Assembly: GCF_014764405.1 (NCBI RefSeq)
Contig: NZ_CP061725.1
Coordinates: forward strand, 3,968,001-4,032,000
Reading direction: 5' to 3'
Length of the DNA: 64,000 nt
Source: Micromonospora craniellae
GTDB taxonomy: Bacteria > Actinomycetota > Actinomycetes > Mycobacteriales > Micromonosporaceae
Position numbers and translations under genes: made by a program. The notes beneath the pieces were generated by a model. That model did no database searches. It saw nothing but the letters and a program-made list of their open reading frames with translations, and was not told the origin of the DNA. Positions 27,101-34,847 of this stretch are shown here, one piece after another; the stretch's first letter is position 1; every line of letters starts with the position of its first letter.

Positions 27101-28493
27101 AGACGTTGTTGTCGGCCGGGGTGCCGCCGCAGGTGGTGGCGTCGACGTCGCGGGCGGTGCGGTCCAGCAGTTCCTCGGTGCCGGCGATGTCCCCCCGCAG
27201 GCTCGGTGCCGCCGACCAGATCAGCGCGACCGTGCCGGACACGTGCGGAGCCGCCATCGAGGTGCCGCTGGCCGAGGCGTACCCGCCGTTGCGGACGCTG
27301 GAGCGGACGTTGCTGCCGGGTGCGGCGATGTTCGGCTTGATCAGGTCGGTGCCGGAACCTCGCCCGGAGAAGCTGGCGATGGCATTGTTCACGTCGTACG
27401 CGCCGACCGCGTACGCGTTGGCGTTGTCGCCGGGCGAACCGGCGCTGCCGCAGGCCGGTCCGTCGTTGCCGGAGGAGAAGACCGGGAACATGCCGGCGGC
27501 CCGCCAGGCCGCGACGGTCTGCTGGTACCACGGGTCGTTCCCGTCGCCGCCCCAGGAGTTGTTGACGATGTCGGGGCGCAGGTCCGGTCGGGGGTTCTGC
27601 CCGGCGGCGTCGGTGGGCGCGAGCACCCACTGGCCGGCGGCGAGCAGAGCGGCGTCCGCGCAGGTGTTCGACGCGCAGCCCTTGGCGGCGATCCACCGGG
27701 CGCCCGGGGCCACGCCGATCTGGTTGCCGGCGCCGTCGTCGCCGACCATGGTGCCCATGGTGTGCGTGCCGTGGTCGTTGTTGTCGCAGGGTGCGGTGCC
27801 GGCGCAGACGCCGGTCGGGTCGAACCAGTTGTACGCGTGGTCGAAGCCGTCGCCGAGGTTGCCCCGGTAGGAGCCGACCAGGGCGGCGTGGTCGTACCGC
27901 ACGCCGCTGTCGATGTTGGCGACCACGACGCCCTCGCCACGGTCGCCGAACTCGTCCCACACCTGGGGCGCGCCGATGTTGGTCAGTCCCCATTCGACGG
28001 CTGCGGTGCGGGCCCTGGCCTCGGTGGCGGTCGGCAGGACCAGCGGGTAACTGCGGCTGGGGGAGATCCGGGCCACCTCGGGCCGCCGGGCGATCTCGTC
28101 CAGCAGCGCCTTGTCGCCCTCGGCCCGGATCGCGTTGGCGATCCAGTACGTGGTGTGCGGCACCTTGCGTTCGTCCAGCATCGCCCGCAGGTCGCGTTGG
28201 GTACGGCTGGCCGTGTCGGTGAGCAGCCGGTGCACCTCACCCGCGCGACGGTCGTCGTCGCGCAGCCGGGCGGCGTCGGCCAGCGGGGCGGTCTCGCGCA
28301 GGTACACCAGGAACGTCGCGGTCGATGCGGTGTCGAGACGGTCGAGCAGCCCCTGGTCGACGGCGGCCCGGTGTGCCGTCGGCTGTGGGCCCGGTGCGGC
28401 GACGGCGGGCTGGGCGGTGACGGCGAGCACGGCGGCGGCCAGCAGCGTCACCGCCCGCCACCGTGGTGACCGTGCGGATGGTCGTGTGAACAA
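24123..28493 (-). CDS. Large secreted S8 subtilisin-like protease with Kelch repeats
   Basis: Secreted serine protease of about 1456 residues. A signal peptide (WRAVTLLAAAVLAVTAQPAVAA) and an I9-like propeptide precede the S8 domain with catalytic Asp about 195 (ANIDSGVRYDH), His about 241 (NDHGTHT), oxyanion Asn (SSGNDGP) and Ser about 412 (SGTSMAAPH). Then come two carboxypeptidase-regulatory-like domains, an immune-inhibitor-A-like beta domain, Kelch-type repeats (KVYSVGGGG, KLYVIGGWG, KVYLVGGCA) and a C-terminal Cna-B-like domain. TTG at 28493 is chosen because GGGGAGGAA lies just upstream; in-frame GTG 28508 is an alternative. Confidence 0.85.
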   Translation of the reverse strand: MFTRPSARSPRWRAVTLLAAAVLAVTAQPAVAAPGPQPTAHRAAVDQGLLDRLDTASTATFLVYLRETAPLADAARLRDDDRRAGEVHRLLTDTASRTQRDLRAMLDERKVPHTTYWIANAIRAEGDKALLDEIARRPEVARISPSRSYPLVLPTATEARARTAAVEWGLTNIGAPQVWDEFGDRGEGVVVANIDSGVRYDHAALVGSYRGNLGDGFDHAYNWFDPTGVCAGTAPCDNNDHGTHTMGTMVGDDGAGNQIGVAPGARWIAAKGCASNTCADAALLAAGQWVLAPTDAAGQNPRPDLRPDIVNNSWGGDGNDPWYQQTVAAWRAAGMFPVFSSGNDGPACGSAGSPGDNANAYAVGAYDVNNAIASFSGRGSGTDLIKPNIAAPGSNVRSSVRNGGYASASGTSMAAPHVSGTVALIWSAAPSLRGDIAGTEELLDRTARDVDATTCGGTPADNNVFGEGRLDAYAAVRDAPRGPVGRVTGVVTDAADDDPVAGATVTDGTRSATTGTDGRYALNVPAGESRLTVSAYGYAGQSATVTVAEGEAVTRNFALAATPTVTVSGKVTDGSGHGWPLYAKVEVAGRPGEPVFTDPVTGRYSFTAPGDTTYRLAVSARYPGYRTVTREVPVGGGATTADVAVPVEAGCTAAGYTGRFGTPLLTQSFDGTSVPAGWRVDNRTASGGWAFTDTRARGNLTGGSGGFAIVDSDALGSGNTQDTDLIAPPLDLSGTAAPVLRFRSDWRAVGISDTADIDVSTDAGASWTNVWHQTTSRRGPRVEEVALTPAANAASALVRFRFKGTFAWWWQVDDVEVVNRECSPVPGGLVVGTTTDRNTGAPVNGVTVVSDDRPEDRAVSAATPEDAAEPDGFYWLFSGLTGAHPFTASRPPYQPTTKQVTVDADRVERADFALGAGRLTVSPASVVSHQPYNSTRTTKLTVRNTGSAPAAVELLERTGTFELLRQSGAPLREQKVKGISKARAGVAYGGAAPEAGTAADDAWSPIAKLPAAIYDNAAAWLDGKVYSVGGGGDTGTERRAWAYDPGADAWTALPDLPVARSKPVAAAVNGKLYVIGGWGADDRTVTTVDVFDPVAGTWSTVPGATNPAPAAAAGGAVVGGKVYLVGGCADATCTDSDRVVVFDPATGTFGTRAAYPHPVSWLACGGIGETVHCAGGTGSTEYTDAYRYDPTADTWSPLPDMPTELWGSQYTAAGGMLVLAGGVTAGSTAVSNRTIAYDPTTGAWRDLPNAQFSRYRGAAACGAYKIGGSPSSFVGSADSERLGDLEQCTAEADVPWLSTSPTTFTLAPGASRTVTVTLTATAAAGLRQPGRYDAELAVASNTPYPVAPVSVEMNVSPPASWGKIQGIVTGTTCGGVTVPVAATIRVNLISAGTGTTLTSGANGRHAWWLPKGRYEVIVAKDGWVPQVKRHQIEAGIVGTLDFALDPASNCTRATGI

Positions 28494-28634
28494 AGGTTCC
28501 TCCCCCACGTCGTCGGTCCCGATCCGTTCGGGCCCGGACATCCGCGCGCCGGGCTGCGACGTCGCGGTGCGGACGGGGCGTTGAGGGTGGCTGATGGTGA
28601 GCGCCCGCCCGCTGAGAGTCATGCTCTTGCTCCG

Positions 28635-28678
28635 GCAGTCAGTGATCAATGGACGGCGTCGGTCAGTACTCGGTCAGT
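28635..28678. promoter_or_regulatory. 11-bp-spaced heptamer repeats between protease and winged-helix regulator
   Basis: GGTCAGT occurs at 28661-28667 and 28672-28678, exactly 11 bp apart, and a related CAGTCAGTGA is at 28636-28645. OmpR-type winged-helix regulators and SARPs bind such helical-turn direct repeats. The block lies in the divergent region between the protease and the winged-helix regulator gene. Confidence 0.45.
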
Positions 28679-28788
28679 GACGGGGCGGGATGCTGACCGT
28701 TAGTCTTCAGGCGGGGGCTCCATCGGTGACTGTCGTTGGCGATTGTTGGAAAGTCGCAGGTCAGTGCGGTGCTCTCGGGGGAGGCAAC

Positions 28789-29316
28789 GTGTCCGGTGAG
28801 GAGATACCGATCCTGGTCTGCGTCAGCTCCGACGCCTCGGTCCGGCATCGGGTCATGCAACGGTTGGACGGAGTGGGGCCGGTGGTGATCTGTAGTGATC
28901 TGGCGCAGTTACGCGCGATGTTCCCGGCCCCGCTGGCCGAGGCCACCGCGCCGGTCGACGAGCCGTCGGGGCGGTCGACGAACTGGGGCGATCTCGTGGT
29001 GGACCGGGCTGGGCACCTGGTCACCTGGCGGGGTGCGCCGTTGGGCCTGACGCGTACCGAGCGGGAGTTGCTGGCCCGGCTGGTGAGCCCACCGCTCGCA
29101 CTCTGGAGCTACGAGCGGCTGTTCGCCTCCGTGTGGGGCGGCGCGTACCTCGGTGACACGGCGATCCTGCACTCGGCGGTGAAGCGGTTGCGGCGCAAGC
29201 TGCGGGCGCTGCCCGGCGGCCCGCAGGTGCAGACGGTCCGTGGGGTCGGCTACCGGCTGAGCGCGCCGCCGGAGGCCGCCGACGGGCGTCCCGGCGAGGC
29301 GGTACACCACGCGTGA
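28789..29316 (+). CDS. Winged-helix (OmpR/PhoB C-terminal type) transcriptional regulator
   Basis: Protein of 175 residues. The N-terminal ~60 residues resemble a reduced receiver without the phospho-Asp motif; the C-terminal half is an OmpR-type winged helix (LGLTRTERELLARLVS, SYERLFASVWGG, HSAVKRLRRKLRAL, VQTVRGVGYRL). GTG at 28789 has GGGGGAGG upstream. It is divergent from the S8 protease gene, whose upstream region has 11-bp direct repeats, so it may control the protease. No kinase is nearby. Confidence 0.8.
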   Translation: MSGEEIPILVCVSSDASVRHRVMQRLDGVGPVVICSDLAQLRAMFPAPLAEATAPVDEPSGRSTNWGDLVVDRAGHLVTWRGAPLGLTRTERELLARLVSPPLALWSYERLFASVWGGAYLGDTAILHSAVKRLRRKLRALPGGPQVQTVRGVGYRLSAPPEAADGRPGEAVHHA

Positions 29317-29328
29317 CACCATGGCCCG

Positions 29329-30198
29329 GTGAGCGGCGCTGTCCAGACGGGGTTTCCCCCGCCCGCAGGTCCCCGGCCCCCGGCCCCCGAACCCCGGTGG
29401 CCGCGTTGGCTGATCGTGGCGACCGTGGCCTGGGCGGTGCTGCTCGCGGGTCTCACCTGGGTCTCGGCCCGGAAGGACCCGCCGACCGTCCGTGAGCAGC
29501 GCACGCTGGCCGAGGCCGGCCCGGTGGTGGACGCCGCCATCGGCGAACTGATCGCGGCGAGCTGGGGCGCGGTGCCCGCGCTGGTCGCCCCCGATGTCGA
29601 CCGGGGCTGCCGGATCACCCCCTTCGCCGACGGCGCGGAGCTGGTCCGCGCCGTCGACCTGGCGGTGCCGGTGGGTGAGGAACGAGCCGCGCTCCAGGAG
29701 ATCTCCGACCGGCTGCCGACGGCGTGGCGGGCCGGTGTCCGGGTCACCTCCGAGGGGCCCCGGTTGCGTGCCGACGCGGGCGATTTCGTCACCGTGCAGG
29801 GGCGGCCCGTCGCCGACGGCCGGATCCGGCTGACCGTGGACACCGGGTGCCGGCTGGTCGGCGACGACTACACCGCTCCCGGGGCGGACACCGCCGGTGC
29901 CGAGGCCGGTGCCGAGGCCGGTGCCCTGGCCGAGGCGCTACGCGCGCTCGGCAGCACGGGGATCGAGCCCGAGGTGGTGGTGGCGCCGTGCCCGGGCGGC
30001 GGGCTGGCCCGTACCGTCCGGTCGGCCGCCGGCGCGTTGACCGCGTCACCGCAGGCCACGCTCGCGCCGCTGGCGGGCGGCACGCCGGTGGTCGACACCG
30101 GCGAGGTGTACGCCTTCCGGCGCGACGGCGTCGCGGTCCTCGCCGACCTGGGCGCGGACGAGGTGGTGCTCTCCGCCACCACCGGCTGCGCCGGCTGA
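29329..30198 (+). CDS. Unknown membrane-anchored extracytoplasmic protein
   Basis: Protein of 289 residues with a Pro-rich cytoplasmic start, one membrane helix (WLIVATVAWAVLLAGLTWV) and an extracytoplasmic remainder. A short repeat AGAEAGAEAG is near residue 190, and several isolated cysteines (DRGCRI, DTGCRL, APCPGG, TTGCAG) could form disulfides. No family is recognised. GTG start 12 bp after the winged-helix regulator stop suggests one operon; it converges with the debranching enzyme gene. Confidence 0.7.
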   Translation: MSGAVQTGFPPPAGPRPPAPEPRWPRWLIVATVAWAVLLAGLTWVSARKDPPTVREQRTLAEAGPVVDAAIGELIAASWGAVPALVAPDVDRGCRITPFADGAELVRAVDLAVPVGEERAALQEISDRLPTAWRAGVRVTSEGPRLRADAGDFVTVQGRPVADGRIRLTVDTGCRLVGDDYTAPGADTAGAEAGAEAGALAEALRALGSTGIEPEVVVAPCPGGGLARTVRSAAGALTASPQATLAPLAGGTPVVDTGEVYAFRRDGVAVLADLGADEVVLSATTGCAG

Positions 30199-30203
30199 CC
30201 GGC

Positions 30204-32258
30204 TCAGCCGGCCGCGTCGTTGCGGTTGCGGTTGCGGCTTCGGCCCAGCGCGTCCGCGTGCCCCCAGCGACCGGGGATGTCCAGCAACTCGACCCGTCCG
30301 ATGCCCCGGGGCACGTGCGGGTCGATGATCAGGTGCTCGCCCTGCGGTTCGAGCCCGAGAATCACCCGCAGCAACATCAGTGGCGTCCCCGCCGACCAGG
30401 CCTGCGGGCTGCACGCGGTCGGATACTGCACCGGGTACTCGGTGAGGTCGCGTTCGTAACCGGCGAACGCCTCCGGCAGCCGGCCGTCGAAGTAGCGCGA
30501 CGCCGCCAGGATCGATTCGCAGATCTGCCCGGCCTGCTCGCGGAAGCCGTACCTCCACAACCCCCAGGCGATGATCGAGTTGTCGAACGGCCAGACCGTG
30601 CCGACGTGGTAGCCGATCGGGTTGTATCGCCCCTGGTCGTCGGCGAGGGTGCGGACGCCCCAGCCGGAGAAGAGGCGCGGCCCCAGGAGGTGATCGGCGA
30701 TCCGCCGGGCCCTCGACTCGTCGACGATGCCGCTCCAGAGCAGGTGCCCGATGTTGGAGGAGAGCGCGTCGACCGGGGTGCCGTCGGCGTCCAGGGCCAG
30801 CGCGTAGTACTCCTTCTCGGGCAGCCAGAAGTCCCGGTTGAACCGTTCCTTCAGCTCGGCGGCCTCCCGTTCCAGCCGGTCGGCGTACTCCGGGTCGTTC
30901 CAGAACAGCCGCGCCATCCGGGCGCCGCGCAGCTTGGCGTCGTACGCATAGCCCTGCTGTTCGCAGGTGGCCCGGGGGAAGCTCGGTAGCCGGCTGTCGG
31001 CGTAGGAGATCGCGTCCCAGGAGTCCTTCCAGCACTGGTTCTCCAGGCCGGTCTTCGGGTTGCGGGTCTGATACCAGAGGTAGCCGGTGCCGAGCAGGTC
31101 GCCGTAGGTGTCGATCCAGTCCAGTGCGCCCCGGACGGACAGCTCCAGCCGTTTGACCAGCGCTTCGTCGCCGGTCCACCGCTCGTACTCGTCCAGCAGG
31201 ATCACGAACAGCGGGGTGGAGTCGGCGGCGCCGTAGTAGGGCGAGTGCGGCTGCTCCTCGAAGCCGGCGGTCTCGCCGTAGCGCAGCTCGTGCAGGATCT
31301 TGCCGGGCTCCTCGTCGCGGAAGTCGTCCAGCCGGTGGCCCTGGAGACCGGCAAGCATGGTCAACGTGGGCGGGATCAGCTCCGGCTGGAACGGCAGGAC
31401 CTGGAGCGAGGTGATGATGCTGTCCCGGCCGAACAAAGTCATGAACCAGGGCAGCCCGGTGGCCAACAGGCGGACGCCGAGCGCGATCGACTCGTACCGG
31501 AGCGCGGCCAGGTCGTCGAGACTGCGCCGGTACGCCCTGGACAACGGCTGATGGTCGCAGCTCAGCTTCGGTGCCTTGGCGATGAACTCGGCGTGTTCGG
31601 CCTGGATGACGGCGGTCGTCCGGTTGCCGGAGAAGGGGAGCCGGTTGCGGACGTCCTCGCCACGGGCGCCGTAGATCATGGTGGAGACGGTCAGCCGGGT
31701 GGTCCACTCGCCGTGTGGTCCGATCTGGATCGAGAAGGTCATCCCGCTCGGGTCGACCTGCGCCGAGGTGTTGCTGCTGATCACCGTCTCCCGATGGAAC
31801 GCCTCCCGGCGGTAGTCCAGCCGCAGCGTGTTCTCGCCGGGGATGGCGGTGTGCTGCCCTCGCTTGCGCTGGGTGTCCTTGATCTCGAACAGGTCCGCGA
31901 AGTCGGCGTCCATCTCCATCCGGACGGTGAACGTCATCGGCTGCCCGGAGTGGTTGAGCACGGTCAGCTCCTCCTCGACGCTGCCGCTGATGGCCCGGCT
32001 GCGGATCACCGAGACCTTGGCGTCCAGGAAGTGGGTGGGCTCGCCCGGCACCAGGAAGTAGCGGGTCCGGTGCGACTCCGAATCGTCCATCGACAGCGCG
32101 TGCAGCCGCTCGCCGTCGAGCAGCAGCAGCCAGGTGGAGAGGAACCGGGTGTCGAAGGAGAACAGGCCGGTGGGAAAGTCGAGCGCCGGCTCGATGTTGC
32201 CGTGCCGGTCGCTGACCAGGAAGGTGTTGCCGTCCAGGATGCTGATGAGTTCCTTCAC
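30204..32258 (-). CDS. Amylo-alpha-1,6-glucosidase / glycogen-debranching family enzyme
   Basis: Protein of 684 residues. The N-terminal part matches the glycogen debranching N-terminal domain (ILDGNTFLVSDRHGNI, TGLFSFDTRFLS); the C-terminal part is an (alpha/alpha)6 barrel of the GH63/GH133-like group, with LPWFMTLFGRDSI, the NQCWKDSWDAI motif and GTVWPFDNSI. It probably cleaves alpha-1,6 or trehalose-type glucan links. The GTG start overlaps the SCP2 gene stop by four bases (GTGA), so they are translationally coupled. Confidence 0.85.
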   Translation of the reverse strand: MKELISILDGNTFLVSDRHGNIEPALDFPTGLFSFDTRFLSTWLLLLDGERLHALSMDDSESHRTRYFLVPGEPTHFLDAKVSVIRSRAISGSVEEELTVLNHSGQPMTFTVRMEMDADFADLFEIKDTQRKRGQHTAIPGENTLRLDYRREAFHRETVISSNTSAQVDPSGMTFSIQIGPHGEWTTRLTVSTMIYGARGEDVRNRLPFSGNRTTAVIQAEHAEFIAKAPKLSCDHQPLSRAYRRSLDDLAALRYESIALGVRLLATGLPWFMTLFGRDSIITSLQVLPFQPELIPPTLTMLAGLQGHRLDDFRDEEPGKILHELRYGETAGFEEQPHSPYYGAADSTPLFVILLDEYERWTGDEALVKRLELSVRGALDWIDTYGDLLGTGYLWYQTRNPKTGLENQCWKDSWDAISYADSRLPSFPRATCEQQGYAYDAKLRGARMARLFWNDPEYADRLEREAAELKERFNRDFWLPEKEYYALALDADGTPVDALSSNIGHLLWSGIVDESRARRIADHLLGPRLFSGWGVRTLADDQGRYNPIGYHVGTVWPFDNSIIAWGLWRYGFREQAGQICESILAASRYFDGRLPEAFAGYERDLTEYPVQYPTACSPQAWSAGTPLMLLRVILGLEPQGEHLIIDPHVPRGIGRVELLDIPGRWGHADALGRSRNRNRNDAAG

Positions 32259-32635
32259 CGGATCCGCCTGACGTGCTCGCGGGCCACCTCGCGGGGGTCC
32301 CGGGTTCCCGGGGGCGGTGGGAAGAAGCGCCGGAAGGCGAGGAACAGGACCACGTCCCCGGTGTACGTGCTCTCGTTGCGGAACACTGCGGAGATGCTCT
32401 GAGTCTGGCCGGTGACCAGCCGGTCGAACAGGTTTACGCCGCAGTACCAGACGGCGTCGGCGGGATCCGGGCCCTGACCCACCTCGGCCGCGCCCGGCCG
32501 CATCCGGACCAGCCAGTGCTCGGTGTGACCGCCGCCGGAGAGGTCGATCCGGAGCGTGCCTGTCACCGGGGCGCGGAGGACTTCCGGGGCCCGGGCCGGC
32601 AACGCCGCGAAGAACTGCTCGGTCGCCTCGGTCAC
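32255..32635 (-). CDS. SCP2 sterol-carrier-like domain protein
   Basis: Protein of 126 residues with the SCP2 pattern: GTLRIDLSGGG, then VWYCGVNLFDRLVTGQTQ and FRNESTYTGDVVLFLAF. SCP2 domains form hydrophobic tunnels for lipids or acyl chains. GTG at 32635 is chosen from conservation. Coupling to the debranching enzyme suggests a common function, but none is known. Confidence 0.65.
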   Translation of the reverse strand: MTEATEQFFAALPARAPEVLRAPVTGTLRIDLSGGGHTEHWLVRMRPGAAEVGQGPDPADAVWYCGVNLFDRLVTGQTQSISAVFRNESTYTGDVVLFLAFRRFFPPPPGTRDPREVAREHVRRIR

Positions 32636-32696
32636 ATCCGAATCGTAGGCATTAGCCCGAGTTGTCGTGCCCGTTCCGCCACGCTGCCCGAGGACT

Positions 32697-33059
32697 TCAG
32701 TACACGAGCGCCTGTGCGCCCTCGGCCATTGTCTCCTCCACGAAGACGGCGGCACCCGCGATCCGGACCCCGGGGATCACGTCGTCCGTGCCGATGTCGC
32801 GCCGGGCGGCGCACTGGGTGCAGGCGGTCACCGTGCCGGTGGCCAGGATCACGTGCAGCAGCTCGGCCAGTGGCGCCGAGTGCGGCAGCTCGAAGTTCTG
32901 TGCCCGACCGGGCAATGCGAACCAGGTCGACTCACCGGTGAGCCAGAGCGAGACGTGTACCCCGGCCGCCGCTGCGGTGGCGGCCACGGTGAACGCCTGC
33001 GCGCAACGCTCCGGCGCATCGGCGCCAGCGGTGGCCTTGACGACGAGAGTGCGGGCCAT
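32697..33059 (-). CDS. DsrE-family protein
   Basis: Protein of 120 residues with the DsrE/F alpha-beta fold: LVVKATAGADAPERCAQAF at the start, then VHVSLWLTGEST, LLHVILATGTVTACTQCAARR with two cysteines, and GAAVFVEETM. DsrE proteins of the sulfur-relay group carry sulfur on a cysteine; the pair CTQC is a candidate. ATG at 33059. Divergent from the small membrane protein gene. Confidence 0.75.
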   Translation of the reverse strand: MARTLVVKATAGADAPERCAQAFTVAATAAAAGVHVSLWLTGESTWFALPGRAQNFELPHSAPLAELLHVILATGTVTACTQCAARRDIGTDDVIPGVRIAGAAVFVEETMAEGAQALVY

Positions 33060-33074
33060 GCCGCCCAGCATAAG

Positions 33075-33188
33075 ATGACCCGGATGGTCACCGAGATCGG
33101 GTTCGTCAGCCTGCTGGTCGCCGGCCTGGGCGCGCTCGCCGGTGGTCTTGTCTATGTGGCGGTCCTCATAGCGAGAGGGAAGCAGTGA
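33075..33188 (+). CDS. Very small membrane protein, about 37 aa
   Basis: Short frame starting ATG at 33075 (or 33084) whose product is mostly one hydrophobic helix (GFVSLLVAGLGALAGGLVYVA) ending VLIARGKQ. It starts 15 bp from the divergent DsrE start, and its stop lies at the beginning of a tandem repeat. Function unknown; coding status is moderately supported by the membrane-protein composition and position. Confidence 0.45.
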   Translation: MTRMVTEIGFVSLLVAGLGALAGGLVYVAVLIARGKQ

Positions 33189-33310
33189 GCGCGAGGAGTG
33201 AGCCGGTTCTGCGAGCCCCGCAGTCGCGAACGAAGAAGGTGCAGTGAGCGCGAGGAGTGAGCCGGTTTTGCGAGCCCCGCAGTCGCGAACGAAAGAGGCA
33301 CAGTGAGCGC
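33182..33310 (+). repeat. Tandem repeat, 59-bp period, about 2.2 copies
   Basis: The unit GCAGTGAGCGCGAGGAGTGA...CGCGAACGAA begins at 33182 and again at 33241, differing at only a few positions; a third copy starts at 33300 and becomes the start of the FABP gene (GTGAGCGCGAG). The end of each unit carries an A/G-rich ribosome-site-like stretch before GTGAGCGCGAG, so the start region of the downstream gene appears to have been copied. Confidence 0.8.
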
Positions 33311-33908
33311 GAGCGCGTCGGACGACAATCCGCTGGCACCGCCACCGTGGCTGAACGCGCCGCCGGTCGAGCCGTACCCCTTCGAGGAGAGTCACGACCT
33401 GCGGGTCGGCCCGAAGCTGCACCCGAGTCTGGACGGGCTGCTGCCGTACGTCGGCGTCTGGCGGGGACGCGGTCGGGGTGGTTTCCCCACCATCGAGGAC
33501 TTCGACTTCGCCCAGGAGATCCGGATCAGCCACGACGGCCGGCCGTTCCTGCACTACGAGTCGCGGGCCTGGATCCTCGACGAGCAGAGCCGGCCGGTGC
33601 GTCCGGCCGGTCGGGAGGTGGGCTGGTGGCGTCCGGTGCTCGACGGTGACCGGGTCACCGACGAGTTGGAGGCGCTGCTGACCGTCCCGACCGGGGTGAT
33701 GGAGCTGCACGTCGGGCGACGCAAGGGCACGCAGATCGAGTTCGTCACCGACGCGGTGGTGCGGACGGCCACCGCCAAGGAGGTGACGGCCGGGCACCGG
33801 CTCTTCGGCATCGTCGAGGGGGCACTGCTGTACGCGCAGGACATGGCCGCGGTCGGTCAACCGCTCACGCCGCACCTGTCGGCACGACTGATCCGGGTGG
33901 CCGGCTGA
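33303..33908 (+). CDS. Nitrobindin-like (FABP family, DUF1794) heme-binding protein
   Basis: Beta-barrel protein of 201 residues. The family motif GxWxGxG appears as GVWRGRGRG (about 50-58); RPFLHYESRAW and the late HLSARLIRVAG follow. Actinobacterial nitrobindins bind ferric heme and scavenge peroxynitrite; the proximal His is probably the one near the C-terminus. GTG at 33303 is in the third copy of a tandem repeat. Confidence 0.85.
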   Translation: MSASASDDNPLAPPPWLNAPPVEPYPFEESHDLRVGPKLHPSLDGLLPYVGVWRGRGRGGFPTIEDFDFAQEIRISHDGRPFLHYESRAWILDEQSRPVRPAGREVGWWRPVLDGDRVTDELEALLTVPTGVMELHVGRRKGTQIEFVTDAVVRTATAKEVTAGHRLFGIVEGALLYAQDMAAVGQPLTPHLSARLIRVAG

Positions 33909-33931
33909 GTCGTCCGGCGTTCAGTCAGCCT

Positions 33932-34780
33932 TCAGGGCAGCGGGAAACCGAGCAGTTCCTGCACCGCCCCGGTACGCGCACTGACCGGCAGCGGCGCGCC
34001 GTCGAGGCTGCGTACCACCACCGCACCGCGTACGGACGAGGCGAGCCAGACACCGTCGGCGGCCCGCAGCCCGGCCGGGGTGACCATGCGTTCGTCGGCC
34101 GCGCAGCCCACCTCGGCGGCGTGTGCCAGCAGCCACGCGACCGTGGTGCCGGGCAGGATGCCGGTGCGGCGGGCCGGCACCGTGCACAGGGTGTCCCCGT
34201 CCAGCCAGACCACGTTGGCGGTCGGGCCCTCCAGCACGTACCCGTCGGAGGAGACCCACAGCACGTCGTCGACGCCCGCCCGGGCCGCCCAGCGGCGGGC
34301 TGCGGTGCTCGCCCCGTACGAGGTCGACTTCATGCCGGTGGGGAGCCAGTCGAGGTCGGGGCGGGCCTGCGCGGGTACGCCCAGCGCGAGGGTGGCGACC
34401 CGTACCCCGTCGCGGCGGGCCTGCCGGGCCGCCGCCGGCACCTCGGCGAGGGTGGCGTACACGGTCGGTTCTCCGCCGCCCTCGGGGCCGCGTGTGCAGA
34501 CCAGCCGGAGTGCGCCCTCCACCTCGGCGGGCCAGCCGGCGGCGACGTCGTCGAGCAACTCCACCAGGTCGGCGTCGGGGGGCAGGGGCAGCTCGACGGC
34601 GACCGCGCCGGCCCGCAGCCGGGCCAGGTGCTCCAGCCGCAGCCACGGCCGACCGTCGCGCAGGTGCATGGTCTCGAACAGCCCGTCGCCGTGCAGGACG
34701 CCGAGGTCGTCGCCGCGCAGCAGCGGCTCGCCGAGCGGTCGCAGGCCCTGGCCCAGTACGCCGATCCGCGACGCCACCAT
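33932..34780 (-). CDS. Class IV aminotransferase (PabC / D-amino acid transaminase-like)
   Basis: PLP enzyme of 282 residues. The N-terminal GDGLFETMHLRDGRPW segment, the catalytic Lys in TGMKSTSYG and the EGPTANVVWLDGD/GILPGTTVAWLL motifs identify the branched-chain/PabC fold. It is most like 4-amino-4-deoxychorismate lyase, which makes p-aminobenzoate, or a transaminase; the two cannot be told apart here. Neighbouring YgfZ is folate-dependent, which favours the folate role. Confidence 0.8.
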   Translation of the reverse strand: MVASRIGVLGQGLRPLGEPLLRGDDLGVLHGDGLFETMHLRDGRPWLRLEHLARLRAGAVAVELPLPPDADLVELLDDVAAGWPAEVEGALRLVCTRGPEGGGEPTVYATLAEVPAAARQARRDGVRVATLALGVPAQARPDLDWLPTGMKSTSYGASTAARRWAARAGVDDVLWVSSDGYVLEGPTANVVWLDGDTLCTVPARRTGILPGTTVAWLLAHAAEVGCAADERMVTPAGLRAADGVWLASSVRGAVVVRSLDGAPLPVSARTGAVQELLGFPLP

Positions 34781-34835
34781 GGGGGCCGAGCATAGTGCCC
34801 GACGCCCGCGCCGGGAGGTTCGCGCACCAGCGAAC

Positions 34836-34847
34836 TATGATCGGAGA
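34836..34847 (+). promoter_or_regulatory. Probable -10 box for a leaderless fur-remnant transcript
   Basis: TATGAT (34836-34841) lies six bases before the GTG start at 34848, a close match to the TANNNT -10 consensus at the distance expected for leaderless transcription. No clear -35 is seen. Confidence 0.45.

Noticed and set aside
24978..28469. 1163-codon plus-strand open frame
   Set aside because: Antisense shadow of the S8 protease gene; low-complexity Gly/Val/Ala/Asp composition and no motif.
29329..30198. Mce- or VanZ-type function for the membrane protein
   Set aside because: Single N-terminal helix and no motif; left as unknown.
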